Shown here in pieces: positions 1-11,875 of a stretch of DNA of 64,000 nt. The stretch's first letter is position 1; each line of letters opens with the position of its first letter. The position numbers were made by a program, and so were the translations under genes. This DNA comes from Amycolatopsis antarctica (lineage in GTDB: Bacteria > Actinomycetota > Actinomycetes > Mycobacteriales > Pseudonocardiaceae), in NCBI RefSeq assembly GCF_002262875.1, contig NZ_NKYE01000002.1, positions 186,001 to 250,000 on the forward strand, given 5' to 3'. The notes under the pieces were generated by a model, which was not told where the DNA came from, ran no database searches, and saw only the letters and a program-made list of their open reading frames with translations.

Positions 1-687
1 CTTCAGCTCGTCGCTGGTGCCCTCGGCGATCACCGCGCCGTGGTCGATCACGGCGATCCGGTCGGCGAGTTGGTCGGCCTCCTCCAGGTACTGGGTGGTG
101 AGCAGGACGGTGGTGCCGTCGGCGACCAGCCCGCCCACCACGTCCCAGGTGTCCAGCCTGCTCTGCGGGTCCAGTCCGGTCGTCGGCTCGTCGAGCACGA
201 CGACCTCGGGGGCGGCGATCAGCGCGCCCGCGAGGTCCAGCCTGCGCCGCATACCGCCGGAGTAGGTGCGGGACTGCCGGTCCGCCGCGTCGACGAGGTG
301 GAAGCGTTCGAGCAGCTCCCGTGCCACCGCCGCGGCCTTCTTCCGCCGCATCCCGTACAGCTTCGCGACCAGGTACAGGTTCTCGAAGCCGGTCAGTTTG
401 TCGTCGACGGCCGCGTACTGCCCGGAGAGCCCGATCGAACGGCGCACCTCGTCCGGGGCGGTGGTCACGTCGTGCCCGGCCACCCGGACGGTGCCGGAGT
501 CGGGGCGCAACAGAGTGGTCAGGATGCGTACGGCGGTCGTCTTGCCCGCGCCGTTGGGGCCGAGCAGCGCGAAGACCTCGCCCTTGCGCATGGTCAGGTC
601 GACGCCGTCGAGCGCCCTCGTGCCACCGAAGCTCTTGTGCAGGTTCTTCACCTGAACGGCGGGGGCGCCGCGCGGGTCACCACGCAT
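1..687 (-). CDS. ABC exporter ATP-binding subunit, DrrA type (3' end outside window)
   Basis: This is the nucleotide-binding subunit of an ABC-2 type exporter and would drive efflux with a membrane permease encoded further left. Visible in the 229 residues present are the Walker A motif GPNGAGKTT, the signature [11 protein letters not shown], Walker [14 protein letters not shown] and the switch-region context [14 protein letters not shown]. The order and spacing match the DrrA/daunorubicin-resistance family. The ATG is preceded by a strong AAGGAGG and overlaps the MbtH stop codon as TGATG, so translation is coupled. As the third gene of the NRPS operon it probably exports or protects against the NRPS product. 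The reading frame is open at the left edge, so the C terminus and the permease are not visible. Confidence 0.93.
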   Translation of the reverse strand, partial: MRGDPRGAPAVQVKNLHKSFGGTRALDGVDLTMRKGEVFALLGPNGAGKTTAVRILTTLLRPDSGTVRVAGHDVTTAPDEVRRSIGLSGQYAAVDDKLTGFENLYLVAKLYGMRRKKAAAVARELLERFHLVDAADRQSRTYSGGMRRRLDLAGALIAAPEVVVLDEPTTGLDPQSRLDTWDVVGGLVADGTTVLLTTQYLEEADQLADRIAVIDHGAVIAEGTSDELK

Positions 688-896
688 CAGGAACCTCCTT
701 TCCGGATCCGGCTACGCGGGGTGATGTCCGGCCAGTTCCGCTCCACGTAGTCCAGGCACTCGTGCCGGGCGGCGGGACCGAAGCGGTGTTCCCAGCCACC
801 GGGCAGGTCCAAATAGGACGGCCAGATCGAATGCTGGTCCTCGTGGTTGGCCAGGACCAGATAGCGGCCGTCGGGGGTGTCGAAAGGGTTGGTCAT
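687..896 (-). CDS. MbtH-like protein
   Basis: This 69-residue protein has the MbtH family signature: N-x-E-x-Q-x-S-x-W-P ([10 protein letters not shown]), then P-x-G-W, then CLDYVERNW and a C-terminal TPRS. MbtH-like proteins bind A domains of NRPSs and help them fold or adenylate. It starts 14 nt after the NRPS stop and overlaps the exporter gene by TGATG, so the three genes form one leftward unit. Length and motif content are normal for the family. Its obvious partner is the adjacent three-module NRPS. Confidence 0.97.
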   Translation of the reverse strand: MTNPFDTPDGRYLVLANHEDQHSIWPSYLDLPGGWEHRFGPAARHECLDYVERNWPDITPRSRIRKGGS

Positions 897-910
897 CGTC
901 TCGCTCAAGG

Positions 911-3900
911 TCAGCTCCCGGTTCGTTCCTGTGGTTCGTCGGCGCACCATGCCGCCAGCGCGTCCGCGACGACCGGGCCGATGTGTTCCAGCGCAGCGGG
1001 TTGCTGCAGCCGGGCGTGTTCGAAGGGCACCGGATGGTTGTCGATCCGGCCCTGCAGGTAGGGCGCCCACTCGTGCAGGGTGGGTGTGTTCTCGTCCCGT
1101 CCGGCCTCGGCGGTGAAGAACAGCACGTCCCCGTCGAAGCGCCGGGGGGTGAAGTCGTTCATCAGCCGTGCCTGCAGGACGAACACGCCGAGCATCGCGC
1201 CCAGGTCCTCCTCGGAGAGGCTGCCCAGCGGACTGCCCGCCGAGCGGTAGGCCCGCAGTACTCCGGCCCGGTCCAGCTCGTCCTGTTCGGGCACCGGAAT
1301 GCCCTGGTTTCCCAGCAGCGCACGGAAGATCTGGTCCTCCGTCGCGTGCTCCAGCCCGTCCTGCGGCGCCATCGGGTACGAGTCCCACAGCGTGAGGAAC
1401 GCGACCTCCTCGCCCGCCCGTTCGAGTTGCACGGCCACCTCGTGTGCCAGGTTCCCGCCGAAGGAGTAGCCGGCCAGGTGGTACGGGCCGTGCGGCTGCA
1501 CCGAGCGGATCTGCGTGACGTAGTCGGCGGCGATGTCCCCGATCCCTGCCGGGTCGTAGGCATGGTCGGTCAGCCGTGGCGACTGCAGGCCGTACAGCGG
1601 ACGCTCCGGGTCGAGGTAGCGCAGCAGGCCTGAGTAGCCCCAGGCGAGTCCGCTGGCCGAGTGCACCGCGAACAGCGGCGGCAGACTGCCCGAGGTGCGC
1701 AGCGGCAGGAGTACGTCGAGCGCGTTCTCCTCGGTGTCGTCGTGCAGGGTGCGGGCGAGGCCGGCGACGGTCGGGTTCTCGAACAGCCGCCGGATGGGCA
1801 CGTCCACGCCGAAGGCCGAGCGGATCCGGCCGATCAGCCCGGTCGCCAGCAGGGAGTGCCCGCCCAGCTCGAAGAAGCTGTCGTCGATCCCCACCCGCTG
1901 CATGCCCAGTGCGCTCGCGAACAATCTGCACAGCAGGTCCTCCCGGGGTGAGCGCGGGCCGCGCCCGCCCGCGCCGGGATCCGCCGGTTCCGGAAGTGCC
2001 CGCTGGTCGAGTTTTCCGTTGGGGGTCAGCGGAAGCCGGTCCATCTCCACGAACGCGGAGGGGATCATGTAGTCCGGCAGCGAGCCGGCCAGCGCGTCCC
2101 GCAGGACGTCCGGGTCGACCTCGCCGGGCAGGGCAGGCACCACGTAGGCGACCAGCCGCCGGTTGCCCGCCCGGGTGTCCCGGACGACCACCGCGGCGCC
2201 GACGACGCCGTCCGCGCGGGTCAGCGTCGACTCGATCTCACCGAGTTCGATACGGAAGCCCCGCAGCTTCACCTGCCCGTCGACACGGCCGACGAACTCC
2301 AGCGTCGCGTCCGGCTGCCACCGCACCAGGTCGCCGGTGCGGTACATCCGGGTGCCGCCCTGGGCGAAGGGATCGGGCACGAACCGCTCAGCGGTGAGCT
2401 GCGTGCGGTTGAGGTAGCCGCGGGCGACGCCCGCACCGGAGAGGTACAGCTCGCCGGGCACCCCGGGCGGCAGCGGCCGCAGGTGCTCGTCGAGCACGTA
2501 TGCCTTCGTGTTGCGTACCGGCCTGCCGATCGCCGGGCGGTCCCGGTCGGCGAGGTCGGCGATCACAGAGTCCACAGTGGACTCGGTAGGGCCGTAGAAG
2601 TTGTACGCGGTCACGCCGTCCAACTCGCGCAGTTCCGCCCACAGGTCCACCGGAACGCTCTCCCCGCCGAGGGCGAGCACCGTCGGGCGGTGCCCCCCGC
2701 CGTCGAGCAGACCATGTGTCATGAGCTGGCGCAGGTACGAGGGCGTCGTCTCGATCACGTCGATGCGCTGCTCCCGCAGCCCGGCGACCAGGTCCTCCGC
2801 GTTGCGCCGCGTCGAGTCGTCCACGATGTGCAGTTCGTGGCCCGCGATCATCCACAGCACCGGATCCCAGGAGGCGTCGAAGGCGACGGCGGCGGTCAGG
2901 GCCACTCGCAGCATCCGTCCGCCGAGCCGGTCCGACGCGGGGGCGAACAGGTGCTCGCCGTGCTGCCGGGACAGGTTCGCCAGCGAACGGTGCTCCACCA
3001 CCACACCCTTGGGGCGGCCGGTGGATCCGGAGGTGTGGATGACGTACGCCGGATCGTCCTCGGACAGCGGGCGTTCACGCTCCACATCGGACAGATCGTC
3101 GCCGTCGTGACCGGCCACCTCGGCCAGCGTCGCGGCGGAATCCAGGCGCAGCAACGGATGCGTGTCGCCGACAACGGCGGCGCCCTGTTCGTCGGCCAGC
3201 ACCAGCACCGGATCGGTGTCGGAGAGCAGGAAGGCGATCCGCCCGGCCGGGTACTCCAGGTCGATCGGCTGGTAGACGGCGCCCGCCTTGAGTACCGCGA
3301 GCAGAGCCGTCATGGTCCGTGCCGAACGGGACAGCGCGACCGCCACCGTGTCGCCCGTGCCGACGCCGCGGGAACGCAGCGACCGGGCGAGCCGGTTGGC
3401 CTCGGCGTTGAGCCCGGCGGTGGTGATCCGCTCGGCACCGGCGACGACGGACAGGGCCGCGGGCTCGGCCAGGGCCGCGTGCCGTTCGAACAGCTCCACC
3501 ACGGTGGCCGCGGACTGCGAGCGCCCGGTGTCGTTCCAGTGCTCCAGCACCTGTTCGCGCTCCGCGGCGGAGACGAGGTCCACATCGCCGATCCTGGCGT
3601 CCGGGGTGGCGGTGAACTCGTCCAGCACCTGCTCGAACCAGCGGGCGAAGCGTTCCGCCGTGCGGCGGTCGTACAGGTCCGCGCTGTACTCCAGCGTGCC
3701 GGTGAGCCCGGCCGGGGACCCGTCCAGGTGACGTCGCTCCGACAGGGACAGCGACAGGTCGAACTTGGCCGCGTCCACGCCCTCCAGGTCGGCCACGGAG
3801 ACCTTAAGTCCCGGCAGGTGCAGTTCCGCCGTCGGGGTGTTCTGCAGCGTCAGCATCACCTGGAACAGCGGGTGCCTGCTCAGGGTCCTGGCCGGCGAGA

Positions 3901-6900
3901 CCTCCTCGACGACCCGCTCGAACGGGACGTCCTGATGGTCGAAGGCGGCCAGGTCGGTGGACCGGATCCGCTGCAGCAGCTCGGCGAACGTGGGATTTCC
4001 GGCCAGATCCGCCCGCAGCACCAGGGTGTTGACGAAGAAGCCGACCAGCTCGTCGAGCGCCTCGTCCCGGCGTCCCGCGACCGGGGTGCCGATCGGCACG
4101 TCCTTGCCCGCGCCGAGCCGGGACAGCAGTGTCGCCAGCGCGGCGTGCAGGGCCATGAAGACGCTGACGCCGTGCCCGCGCGCTATACCGGCCACGGCCG
4201 CGTGCACCCGCTCCGGAATCGACATGGCGACCGTGCCGCCGCTGCCGCCGGGTTCGGCGGGCCGGGGACGGTCGTGCGGCAGGGTCAACTCCTCGGGCAG
4301 CCCGGTCAGTTCGGCCGCCCAGAAGTCGAGCTGTCCGCGCAACCTGCTCGACGGGTCGTCCTCGGCGCCGAGCTCGTCCTGCTGCCACAGGGTGTAGTCC
4401 GCGTACTGCACCGCGAGCGCGGGCAGGCAGGGCTCGGTGTCGCCGATGTGTGCCGCGTACGCCGCGGCCAGATCACGGGCAAGCGGTGCCGTGGACCAGC
4501 CGTCCGCGGCGATGTGATGCACCACCAGCAACAGCGTGTGCCGGTCCTCGGCGGAACGGAACAGTTCCGCCCGCAGGGGAAGTTCCTCGTCCAGCGCGAA
4601 GCCGCGGCGGGCCGAGGCGGCCATGGCCTCCCGGGCCCCGCCGTCGATCCGGTGCACCGGCAGTTCCGGGCGGGCGTCGCGCGGCGGCAGGATCCGCTGG
4701 TACGGCGTGCCGTCCTCGGCGGGGAACAGGGTCCGCAGCGTTTCGTGTCGCGCGACCACATCGCGCAGCGCGGCCCGCAGCGCCCCGGCGTCGAGCTCGC
4801 CGTCCAGTTCGAGGGCCATCACGATGTTGTAGCTGCCGTTCGCGCCCTCGAAGTTGTTCAGGAACCACATCCGGCGCTGTGCGTAGGACAGCGGCACGCG
4901 TTCGGGCCGGGACCGCCGCACCAGCGGTGACCGTCCGGCGTCCGCGTCCGGCAGACGTCCGGCGAGGCCGCGCACGGTCGGCTCCTCGAACAGCGCCCGG
5001 ATGGGCAGTTCGACGCCGAGTTCCGCACGGATCCGGCTGACCAGCTTGGTCACCAGCAGCGAATGCCCGCCGAGGGCGAAGAAGTCGTCGTCGATGCCGA
5101 TGCCGGGCACGCCCAGGGTGCGGGAGAACACCGCGCACAGGCGTTCCTCGACGTGGTCGCGCGGCCCCTGCGCCGGCCCGGTCGCCGCGGCATCCGGGGC
5201 GGGCAGCGCGGCCCGGTCGAGCTTTCCGTTGGGGGTCAGCGGGAACTCGGGGATCGCCAGCACCGTCTGCGGCACCATGTAGTCCGGCAGCGAGGCGCGG
5301 GTGGCCTCCCGCAGCGCCGCGGTGTCCGGCTCGCCGGATCCGGCGGCGGGCACCACGTAGGCGAGCAACCTGGCCGGTGCGTCCTCCGGTGTGTCCACGA
5401 GGACGGCCGCGGACGCGACGTCCCGGTGTGCCGTCAGCGCGGCCTCGACCTCGCCGAGCTCCACCCGGAACCCGCGGATCTTCACCTGGTCGTCGATCCG
5501 GCCGACGAACTCCAGCTCGCCGCCCGGTGCGGTCCAGCGCACCAGGTCGCCGGTGCGGTACATCCGGGTGCCCTCGGGGCCGTACGGGTCCGGCACGAAC
5601 CGTTCGGCCGTCAGCCCCGGCCGCCCGCGGTAGCCGCGGGCGAGGCCCGCTCCGGCGAGGTACAGCTCGCCGTCGACCCCGTCCGGCACCGGCTCCAGAC
5701 CGGAGTCGAAGACATAGGCCCGGACGTTGTGCACCGCCGAGCCGATGACCGGCCCGGTGCCGGCGTCCACCCTGGCGACTATGGCGTCCACAGTGGACTC
5801 GGTCGGACCGTAGAAGTTGAATGCCAGCAAGCCGGGCACCGAGCCGAGTTCGTCCCACAGGCTCTCGCCGACCGCCTCGCCGCCGAGCGCGAGCACCGTC
5901 GGCCGGTGGCCGTCGGAGTCCAGCAGTCCCATGGCCAGAAGCTGCGCCACATACGACGGCGTGGTCTCCATCGCGTCGATCCGCCTGTTCGACACGTAGT
6001 CGAGCAGGGCCTCGGGGTCGCGTCGGGTGTCGTCGTCGATCATGTGCAGCTCGTGTCCGTCGACCATCCAGAGGATCGGGTCCCAGGAGGCGTCGAAGGA
6101 CATGCCGGCGGTGTGGGCGACGCGCAGCACCTCGCGGCCGGTGGCCGCGGAGGCCGGGCCGAACACCTTCTCCCGGTGACCGCACAGCAGGTTCACCAGC
6201 GCCTCGTGGCTCACCTCCACACCCTTGGGACGCCCGGTGGAACCCGAGGTGTAGAGCAGGTACGCGGAGTCGGCGGGCGAGGGCGAGGGAAGTCTGCCGG
6301 TGCCGGAGTTCCCGGGGGATTCCTCGTCCATCAGCAACGTCCCGGGCAGCGGGCCGGGTAGCTGCTCGCGCAGCCGGTCGGCGACCGCCGAGGTGGTGAC
6401 GAGTTGCCCGGGTGCAGCGTCCTCCAGCAGGTACCCGATCCGCTCGGCCGGGTACTCCACGTCCACCGGAAGGTAGATGCCCGAGGCCTTGACCACGGCC
6501 AGCAGCGCGACCACCGAGTCGGCCGAGCGCGGCAGCGCGACGGCGACCGGCGTTCCGGCGCGGACGCCGCGCTCCCGCAGGGTGGTGGCCAGCGCCCCTG
6601 CCCGGGCGTCCAGCTCGGCGAAGCTCAGAGTCACCTCACCCGCGACCACCGCGGTCCGGTGTGGACGGTCATCGGCCTGGGCCTCGAACAGTTCCGGCAG
6701 CGAGAGCGGGGACACCGGGCGGCGGGAGCCGTGCCGTTCGGTGAGCACCTCGGCGCGCTGCCGCTCGGTCAGCAGTCCACTGCGGCGGATAGGTGCGTCC
6801 GGGTCGGCGGTCAGCGAGCCGAGCAGCCGCAGCAGTGTTTCGACGTGCCACCGGGCGGTGCTCTCGTCGAACAGTTCGGTGCTGTACTCCAGCTCGCCGG

Positions 6901-9900
6901 AGAGTCCGGCGGGGGAGCCGTCCGGCGCGAAGCGCTCGCCCAGCGTCAGCGACAGGTCGAACTTCGCGGCGGCGGTGACCGCCGTGGTGTCCGCCCGCGC
7001 GTGCAGTCCGGGCAGATCGAGGGTGGCGGCCGCGTTGTTCTGCAGGGTCAGCATCGCCTGGAACAGCGGGTTGCGCCCGGGGATGCGCTCGGGATCGACC
7101 GCCTCGACCACCCGGTCGAAGGGGAGGTCCTGGTTCTCCAGCGCGGCGAGGTCGGTGTCCCGGACCCGTGCGAGGAACTCCCGGAACGAGGGGTCGCCGT
7201 CGATGATCGTGCGCAGCACCAGGGTGTTGACGAAGAAGCCGACGAGTTCGTCGAGCGCCGGGTCGGTACGACCGGCGACCGGGGTGCCGATGGAGATGTC
7301 CCGGCCCGCGCCCAGCCGGGACAGCCAGATCGCCATCGCCGAGTGCAGCGCCATGAACGGGCTCGCACCGCGTTCCGCGGCGACACGAGCCAGCGCCGCG
7401 TGCACGGACGCGGGGATCTCGACCGCCACGGTCGCCCCGGAGCGCAGCGGCTCCGAGGGCCGGGGCCGGTCGGTGCGGATACCCAGTTCCGCGGGCACAC
7501 CGTCCAGAGTGGACTTCCAGAACCGGGCCTGCGCCGCAGCCGGGCTGTCCTGGTCGGTGTCGGCTCCGAGCAGTTCGTGGTGCCACAGCGCGTAGTCGGC
7601 GTACTGCACGGTCAGCGGCGGCAGATCCGCGGGCCTGCCGGACAGGCGCGCCCGGTACGACTCCCCGAGGTCCCGGGCCAGCGGCGCGAAGGACCAGCCG
7701 TCCCCGGCGATGTGGTGGAGCACCAGCACCAGCACGTGCTCCCGGTTACCGGTGCGCAGCAGTACCGCCCGCACCGGCACCTCGTAGTCGAGGGCGAAGC
7801 CGCGGCGCGCCTCGGCGGCGATCCGGGCCTCCACCGCTCCGGGGGTCACGGTCTCGACGTCCATCGCGATCCCGGCCGCCTCGGGCGGCAGGATCCGCTG
7901 GTGCGGTTCGCCGTCGCGCTCGGCGACGATCGTCCGCAGGCTCTCGTGCCGGGTGACGACGTCGCCGAGCGCCTCGCGCAGGGCGGTGCGATCCAGCGCT
8001 CCGGACAGGTGCAGCACGACCGGCATGTTGTACTCGGGCGAGGCCGGATCGAGGCGGTTGAGGAACCACAATCGGCGCTGGGCCAACGACAACGGGATCT
8101 GCTCGGGACGCCAGCGGGGCGTCAGCGCCGGCCGGTCGCCCGCGGGCGAGCCGGCAACCCGTGCGGCCAGCCGCGCCGGGGTGGTGGCCTCGAACAGGTC
8201 CCGGATGGACAGTGCGGCGCCCAGCTCGGCGCGGACGGCCCCGGTCAGCCGGGTCGCGAGCAGCGAGTGCCCGCCGAGTTCGAAGAAGTCGTCGTCCGGT
8301 CCGACCGCGGCCAGTTCGAGGGTGGACGCGAAGAGCCTGCACAGCGCGGCCTCGGTCGGGCCCGCGGGCTCGCGCACGGTGCCGGCGCGGTCGTCCGCCG
8401 CGAGCTCGGGCAGCCTCGCCGTGTCCAGCTTTCCGTTGGGCGTCAACGGGAACTCGTCCATCGCCTGCACGGTCGCCGGTACCAGGTGGGCGGGCAGCGT
8501 CTCGCCGAGACGGTCCCGGATCCGGGCCGGATCGGCGGTGGCCGGGGTGACGTACCCGGCCAGGCGGCGGCTCGCGTCGTCGGTGCCGCGGACGATCACC
8601 GCGGCCTGGCCGACGCCGTCGACCGCGGCCAGCGCGGCCCGCACCTCGCCCGGTTCGATCCGGAAGCCGCGGATCTTGACCTGCTCGTCGGTACGGCCGA
8701 GGAACTCGAGCCGCCCGTCGTCGTTCCAGCGGGCCAGATCGCCGGTGCGGTACATCCGCTCGCCCGCGCCGTCGAAGGGATTGGCGGTGAAACGCTCGGC
8801 GGTGAGCGCCGCGCGGCCGTGGTAGCCGCGGGCCAGTCCGTGGCCCGCGAGGTACAGCTCGCCGGTCACCCCTGCCGGAGCGGGCCGCAGCCCGGCGTCC
8901 AGTACGTAGGAGCGCACCCCGGGCATCGGCGTGCCGATCACCGGTACCGGCGATGCGCTCAGCTCCGTGGCCACCGAGTCCACAGTGGACTCGGTGGGAC
9001 CGTACAGGTTCACCGCGAGCACGCCGTCCAGCGCGCGGAGCCGTTGCCACAGCGCGAGATCCACGGCTTCACCACCGAGCGCGACCACGGCCGGTCCGGC
9101 CTGGTCGTAGAGGCCCGCCGCGAGCAGCCCCCGGAAGTAGGAGGGCGTGGTCTCGATCGACCCCACGTTCTCCCCGGCCAGATACCGTGCGCATGCCTCG
9201 GGGTCGCGGCGGATCTCGTCGGCGACCATCAGCAGCTCGTGGCCGTCGAGCATCCACAGCACCGGATCCCAGGCGGCGTCGAAGGCCACGCCCGCCAGGT
9301 GCGCCACGCGCAGGGTGTCCGCGCCCGTCGCCGCGCGGGCAGGGCCGAACAGGCGTTCCCGATGCCCGGCGAACAGGTTCGCCAGGCTGTGGTGCTCCAC
9401 CACGACCCCCTTCGGGCGGCCGGTGGAGCCGGAGGTGTAGATCAGGTAGGCGGCGTGCTCCGGGAGCAGGGGACGGAGCCGCTCGGTCCCGGCGATCGGG
9501 GCAGGGGAGTGTGAGCGCGTGCTCGCGGCGAGGTCCTCGATCAGCAGCGGTGTCACGCCGGCGGGCAGGGAGCCCGCCGTGGCGCGGTCGGCGAGGACCC
9601 GGGCCGGCCGGGAGTCGTCGAGCAGGAACGCGATCCGCTCGGCCGGGTGGCCGGGGTCGATCGGCTGGTACGCGGCACCGGTCTTGCTCACCGCGAGCAG
9701 CGCGCGGATCGTCCCCACGGACCGGGGCAGCAGCACCGCTACGGTGTCGCCCGGTCCGGTGCCCCCGGCGATCAGTAGCCGGGCCAGCCGGTTCGCCTCG
9801 GCGTCCAGTTCGGCGAAGGTGAGCGCCGTCCGGTCGTCGGCCACGGCGGGCGCGTCCGGCGTGCGGGCCACCTGCGCGTCGAACAGCGCGGGCAGGGTCG

Positions 9901-11278
9901 CCTCGTCCGGGCCGGGCCCCCGGCGCGCGGTGTCGTTCCAGGTCCGCAGCACCAGCCGGGTCTCGTCCTCGTCGATCAGGTCCAGCTCGCCGACCCGGTC
10001 GGCGGTGGTGGCCGCAACCCGGCGCAGGATCCGCAGGAAACGTTCGTGATGTGCGGTCAGCTCCGCGGCGGGGTAACGGGCCGGGTTCGCGTTGAAGTCC
10101 ACCCGCAGGCCGGACTCAGGCGAGATGCCCTGGATCACGATGGACAGATCGTCGACCGGGCCGACGGACAGGTTGTGATTCGACGCGGTCATCCCCGGCC
10201 CGAAGGCCGGGCTGTCGTCCATCGGCAGGAGGTTCACCGTGGGGCCGTGCAGGGGCTTGCCGGGTGCCATGCCGAGATCGCGGCGCAGTGTGTCGGCCGG
10301 GTACCGCTGGTGCCGGAGAGTGTCCCGGATCTCCCGTGAGGCCTGCGCGACGAGTTCGGCCACCGTGGTCCCGGGCGTCACCCGCAACCGCAGCGGCAGC
10401 ACGTTGGACACCATGGAGGGCGTCGCGCGCAGGACGGGACTGCGGCGGGCCGTCACCGGCAGGCCCAGCACCACGTCGGTGTCCCCGGTGATGCGGTGCA
10501 GGTAGGCGGCGACCGCCGCCACGACCAGTGGAGACCATGAGGTTCCGAGGTCCCGGGAGCGGTGCTGCAGCGCGGCGGCCTCCCGCGCGTCGAGATGCGC
10601 CGTCCGCTGCGCGAAGGTCGTCGACATCGGGGCCGTCGAGTCCGAGGGCATGGTGGCATCCGGACGGTCGGCCATCCTGGCCTGCCAGAAGGCGGCGTCG
10701 GTGGCCGAGCGGGGGGACGAGGCGTACTCGTGGTCCTGCGCGAGAACCTCGGCCAGGGAACCGAAGTCGGTCTCGGGGATCTTGTCACCCGCGACGAGTG
10801 CGCGGTACAGCGCGGCGATCCGGCGCAGCACCAGCACGGCACCGTACCCGTCCACCAGCAGGTGGTGCACTCGCTGGTAGAGGAAGTGCCGCCGCTCGCC
10901 GAGGCGAAGCAACGCGGCCCGGGACAGTTCACCGGTGACCGGGTCCACGGGGGCGGCCAGGTCGCGTGTCATCCATGACCGGGCGGCAGCCTCGGGGTCG
11001 TCCTCGCCGCTCAGATCGATCAGCGGCAGGGGCTGGTCGCTTGGCTCGCGCAGGTACTGGCGCGGGCCGTCGACGGTGTCGGTGAACCCAGCCCGCAGCG
11101 CCTCGGCCTCGGCCTGGACTCGCCAGACGGCGTGCTGCAGGTGGGCCACCTCGAGCGCGCCGCCGATGTCCAGGAACTGCGCGATGTTGTACATCGGGTT
11201 TCCAGGAGCCAGCCGTTGCCCGAACCAGATGCCCTGCTGGGCGGTGGACAGTCGCATTCCATCGGCATCGACGTACAT
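911..11278 (-). CDS. Three-module non-ribosomal peptide synthetase, C-A-T-C-A-T-C-A-T-TE
   Basis: The 3455-residue synthetase has three complete modules and a terminal thioesterase. Approximate residue positions are: C1 with HHLLVDG at 138, A1 with YTSGSTG at 615 and FDAAWDP at 665, T1 with GGHSLLATR at 1001; C2 HHIAGDG at 1189, A2 YTSGSTG at 1675, T2 GGHSLLVTK at 2067; C3 HHIAADG at 2255, A3 HTSGSTG at 2748, T3 GGHSLLATG at 3138; TE with GYSFGG at 3268. There are no epimerisation, methylation or cyclisation domains. The C1 stretch [11 protein letters not shown] resembles the EntF starter C domain, which takes an acyl group from a separate carrier protein. Pocket residues read by eye on GrsA numbering are D-A-D-E-A-G-L-V-D-K for A1 and D-A-D-E-A-G-F-V-D-K for A2 and A3. 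Acidic residues at 239, 278 and 331 suggest a basic substrate (Orn, Arg or Lys). Product unknown; an aryl-capped tripeptide siderophore is one possibility. Start chosen at the first ATG; another lies seven codons in, and neither has a clear ribosome site. Confidence 0.95.
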   Translation of the reverse strand: MYVDADGMRLSTAQQGIWFGQRLAPGNPMYNIAQFLDIGGALEVAHLQHAVWRVQAEAEALRAGFTDTVDGPRQYLREPSDQPLPLIDLSGEDDPEAAARSWMTRDLAAPVDPVTGELSRAALLRLGERRHFLYQRVHHLLVDGYGAVLVLRRIAALYRALVAGDKIPETDFGSLAEVLAQDHEYASSPRSATDAAFWQARMADRPDATMPSDSTAPMSTTFAQRTAHLDAREAAALQHRSRDLGTSWSPLVVAAVAAYLHRITGDTDVVLGLPVTARRSPVLRATPSMVSNVLPLRLRVTPGTTVAELVAQASREIRDTLRHQRYPADTLRRDLGMAPGKPLHGPTVNLLPMDDSPAFGPGMTASNHNLSVGPVDDLSIVIQGISPESGLRVDFNANPARYPAAELTAHHERFLRILRRVAATTADRVGELDLIDEDETRLVLRTWNDTARRGPGPDEATLPALFDAQVARTPDAPAVADDRTALTFAELDAEANRLARLLIAGGTGPGDTVAVLLPRSVGTIRALLAVSKTGAAYQPIDPGHPAERIAFLLDDSRPARVLADRATAGSLPAGVTPLLIEDLAASTRSHSPAPIAGTERLRPLLPEHAAYLIYTSGSTGRPKGVVVEHHSLANLFAGHRERLFGPARAATGADTLRVAHLAGVAFDAAWDPVLWMLDGHELLMVADEIRRDPEACARYLAGENVGSIETTPSYFRGLLAAGLYDQAGPAVVALGGEAVDLALWQRLRALDGVLAVNLYGPTESTVDSVATELSASPVPVIGTPMPGVRSYVLDAGLRPAPAGVTGELYLAGHGLARGYHGRAALTAERFTANPFDGAGERMYRTGDLARWNDDGRLEFLGRTDEQVKIRGFRIEPGEVRAALAAVDGVGQAAVIVRGTDDASRRLAGYVTPATADPARIRDRLGETLPAHLVPATVQAMDEFPLTPNGKLDTARLPELAADDRAGTVREPAGPTEAALCRLFASTLELAAVGPDDDFFELGGHSLLATRLTGAVRAELGAALSIRDLFEATTPARLAARVAGSPAGDRPALTPRWRPEQIPLSLAQRRLWFLNRLDPASPEYNMPVVLHLSGALDRTALREALGDVVTRHESLRTIVAERDGEPHQRILPPEAAGIAMDVETVTPGAVEARIAAEARRGFALDYEVPVRAVLLRTGNREHVLVLVLHHIAGDGWSFAPLARDLGESYRARLSGRPADLPPLTVQYADYALWHHELLGADTDQDSPAAAQARFWKSTLDGVPAELGIRTDRPRPSEPLRSGATVAVEIPASVHAALARVAAERGASPFMALHSAMAIWLSRLGAGRDISIGTPVAGRTDPALDELVGFFVNTLVLRTIIDGDPSFREFLARVRDTDLAALENQDLPFDRVVEAVDPERIPGRNPLFQAMLTLQNNAAATLDLPGLHARADTTAVTAAAKFDLSLTLGERFAPDGSPAGLSGELEYSTELFDESTARWHVETLLRLLGSLTADPDAPIRRSGLLTERQRAEVLTERHGSRRPVSPLSLPELFEAQADDRPHRTAVVAGEVTLSFAELDARAGALATTLRERGVRAGTPVAVALPRSADSVVALLAVVKASGIYLPVDVEYPAERIGYLLEDAAPGQLVTTSAVADRLREQLPGPLPGTLLMDEESPGNSGTGRLPSPSPADSAYLLYTSGSTGRPKGVEVSHEALVNLLCGHREKVFGPASAATGREVLRVAHTAGMSFDASWDPILWMVDGHELHMIDDDTRRDPEALLDYVSNRRIDAMETTPSYVAQLLAMGLLDSDGHRPTVLALGGEAVGESLWDELGSVPGLLAFNFYGPTESTVDAIVARVDAGTGPVIGSAVHNVRAYVFDSGLEPVPDGVDGELYLAGAGLARGYRGRPGLTAERFVPDPYGPEGTRMYRTGDLVRWTAPGGELEFVGRIDDQVKIRGFRVELGEVEAALTAHRDVASAAVLVDTPEDAPARLLAYVVPAAGSGEPDTAALREATRASLPDYMVPQTVLAIPEFPLTPNGKLDRAALPAPDAAATGPAQGPRDHVEERLCAVFSRTLGVPGIGIDDDFFALGGHSLLVTKLVSRIRAELGVELPIRALFEEPTVRGLAGRLPDADAGRSPLVRRSRPERVPLSYAQRRMWFLNNFEGANGSYNIVMALELDGELDAGALRAALRDVVARHETLRTLFPAEDGTPYQRILPPRDARPELPVHRIDGGAREAMAASARRGFALDEELPLRAELFRSAEDRHTLLLVVHHIAADGWSTAPLARDLAAAYAAHIGDTEPCLPALAVQYADYTLWQQDELGAEDDPSSRLRGQLDFWAAELTGLPEELTLPHDRPRPAEPGGSGGTVAMSIPERVHAAVAGIARGHGVSVFMALHAALATLLSRLGAGKDVPIGTPVAGRRDEALDELVGFFVNTLVLRADLAGNPTFAELLQRIRSTDLAAFDHQDVPFERVVEEVSPARTLSRHPLFQVMLTLQNTPTAELHLPGLKVSVADLEGVDAAKFDLSLSLSERRHLDGSPAGLTGTLEYSADLYDRRTAERFARWFEQVLDEFTATPDARIGDVDLVSAAEREQVLEHWNDTGRSQSAATVVELFERHAALAEPAALSVVAGAERITTAGLNAEANRLARSLRSRGVGTGDTVAVALSRSARTMTALLAVLKAGAVYQPIDLEYPAGRIAFLLSDTDPVLVLADEQGAAVVGDTHPLLRLDSAATLAEVAGHDGDDLSDVERERPLSEDDPAYVIHTSGSTGRPKGVVVEHRSLANLSRQHGEHLFAPASDRLGGRMLRVALTAAVAFDASWDPVLWMIAGHELHIVDDSTRRNAEDLVAGLREQRIDVIETTPSYLRQLMTHGLLDGGGHRPTVLALGGESVPVDLWAELRELDGVTAYNFYGPTESTVDSVIADLADRDRPAIGRPVRNTKAYVLDEHLRPLPPGVPGELYLSGAGVARGYLNRTQLTAERFVPDPFAQGGTRMYRTGDLVRWQPDATLEFVGRVDGQVKLRGFRIELGEIESTLTRADGVVGAAVVVRDTRAGNRRLVAYVVPALPGEVDPDVLRDALAGSLPDYMIPSAFVEMDRLPLTPNGKLDQRALPEPADPGAGGRGPRSPREDLLCRLFASALGMQRVGIDDSFFELGGHSLLATGLIGRIRSAFGVDVPIRRLFENPTVAGLARTLHDDTEENALDVLLPLRTSGSLPPLFAVHSASGLAWGYSGLLRYLDPERPLYGLQSPRLTDHAYDPAGIGDIAADYVTQIRSVQPHGPYHLAGYSFGGNLAHEVAVQLERAGEEVAFLTLWDSYPMAPQDGLEHATEDQIFRALLGNQGIPVPEQDELDRAGVLRAYRSAGSPLGSLSEEDLGAMLGVFVLQARLMNDFTPRRFDGDVLFFTAEAGRDENTPTLHEWAPYLQGRIDNHPVPFEHARLQQPAALEHIGPVVADALAAWCADEPQERTGS

Positions 11279-11643
11279 CTCTATGCCACGCTTTCGAATC
11301 AGTCCTGTGGTCTACCGGGTCCCGCAAATGTCCGGACGGGTCCCCGTAGGTGGCGACGTTCCGTTCCTGCGGCGTATTTCGCCCCTGTGCGGGAGAACAC
11401 GGCCGGAGGGTCGGTCGCTGCCCTTGTTCTGTGATTGGTCCGCGTCCCCGTGTCGCGGACGAAAGTAATTCGCCCCCAGGAGACGAACGGCTTGGCCGAG
11501 GTGACATGAAGCACCTTCGGGTGACATCGATGATCTCCTCTGGGAGTGGCATCCCGGCGGGCCGGGTGGTCCCGGAACATCACGAGAAGAATGGCTACTC
11601 GTCAGTATTTTACGAAGGTATCGAAAGAGTGAGATTGCAGCGC
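11279..11643. other. NRPS upstream region without a convincing gene
   Basis: The 365 bases before the NRPS have lower GC than their surroundings and only short, composition-driven open frames on either strand. They should hold the leftward NRPS promoter. A TAAAAT hexamer on the minus strand (11607-11612) is a possible -10 element without a recognisable -35. The GGTGACAT pair listed separately lies here. I found no DtxR/IdeR-type iron box. Confidence 0.5.
11500..11527. promoter_or_regulatory. Direct repeat GGTGACAT, 20-bp phased
   Basis: Two identical GGTGACAT octamers begin at 11500 and 11520, two helical turns apart. The first is also part of a short inverted repeat AGGTG-N8-CACCT. The site lies about 220 bp upstream of the NRPS start and could bind a cluster regulator. 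This is inference from position and spacing only. Confidence 0.3.
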
Positions 11644-11685
11644 AAGGCCGGGACACCGAAGGGATTCTCCGGATGTCCCGGCCTT
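11644..11685 (-). terminator. 12-bp perfect inverted repeat, probable terminator of the baeRF gene
   Basis: The arms AAGGCCGGGACA (11644-11655) and TGTCCCGGCCTT (11674-11685) pair perfectly around an 18-nt loop. The hairpin lies about 190 nt downstream of the leftward gene that ends at 11876 and separates it from the NRPS promoter region. Confidence 0.6.
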
Positions 11686-11875
11686 GTCGTCCGGCCGCTC
11701 GCGCCCCTACCTGGTGGCCGTACTCACGTATTGATGTGAATATGTCGTTCGTGAATTCTGGTCGACGGAGTCGGCAATTCCTCCAGAGCCGGGGAGTTGA
11801 TCATCGGATGTTTCGGCAGGACCACGGAGAAAATCGTGCACATCTGAGCGGAACTGTCACCGAGGGCCGTGATTT

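Noticed and set aside
2483..9514. Very long rightward open frames (about 815 and 1036 codons) opposite the NRPS
   Set aside because: They are mirror frames of a GC-rich gene; the residues are Arg/Gly/Ala/His-rich with no family similarity, and the NRPS domains on the other strand are unambiguous.
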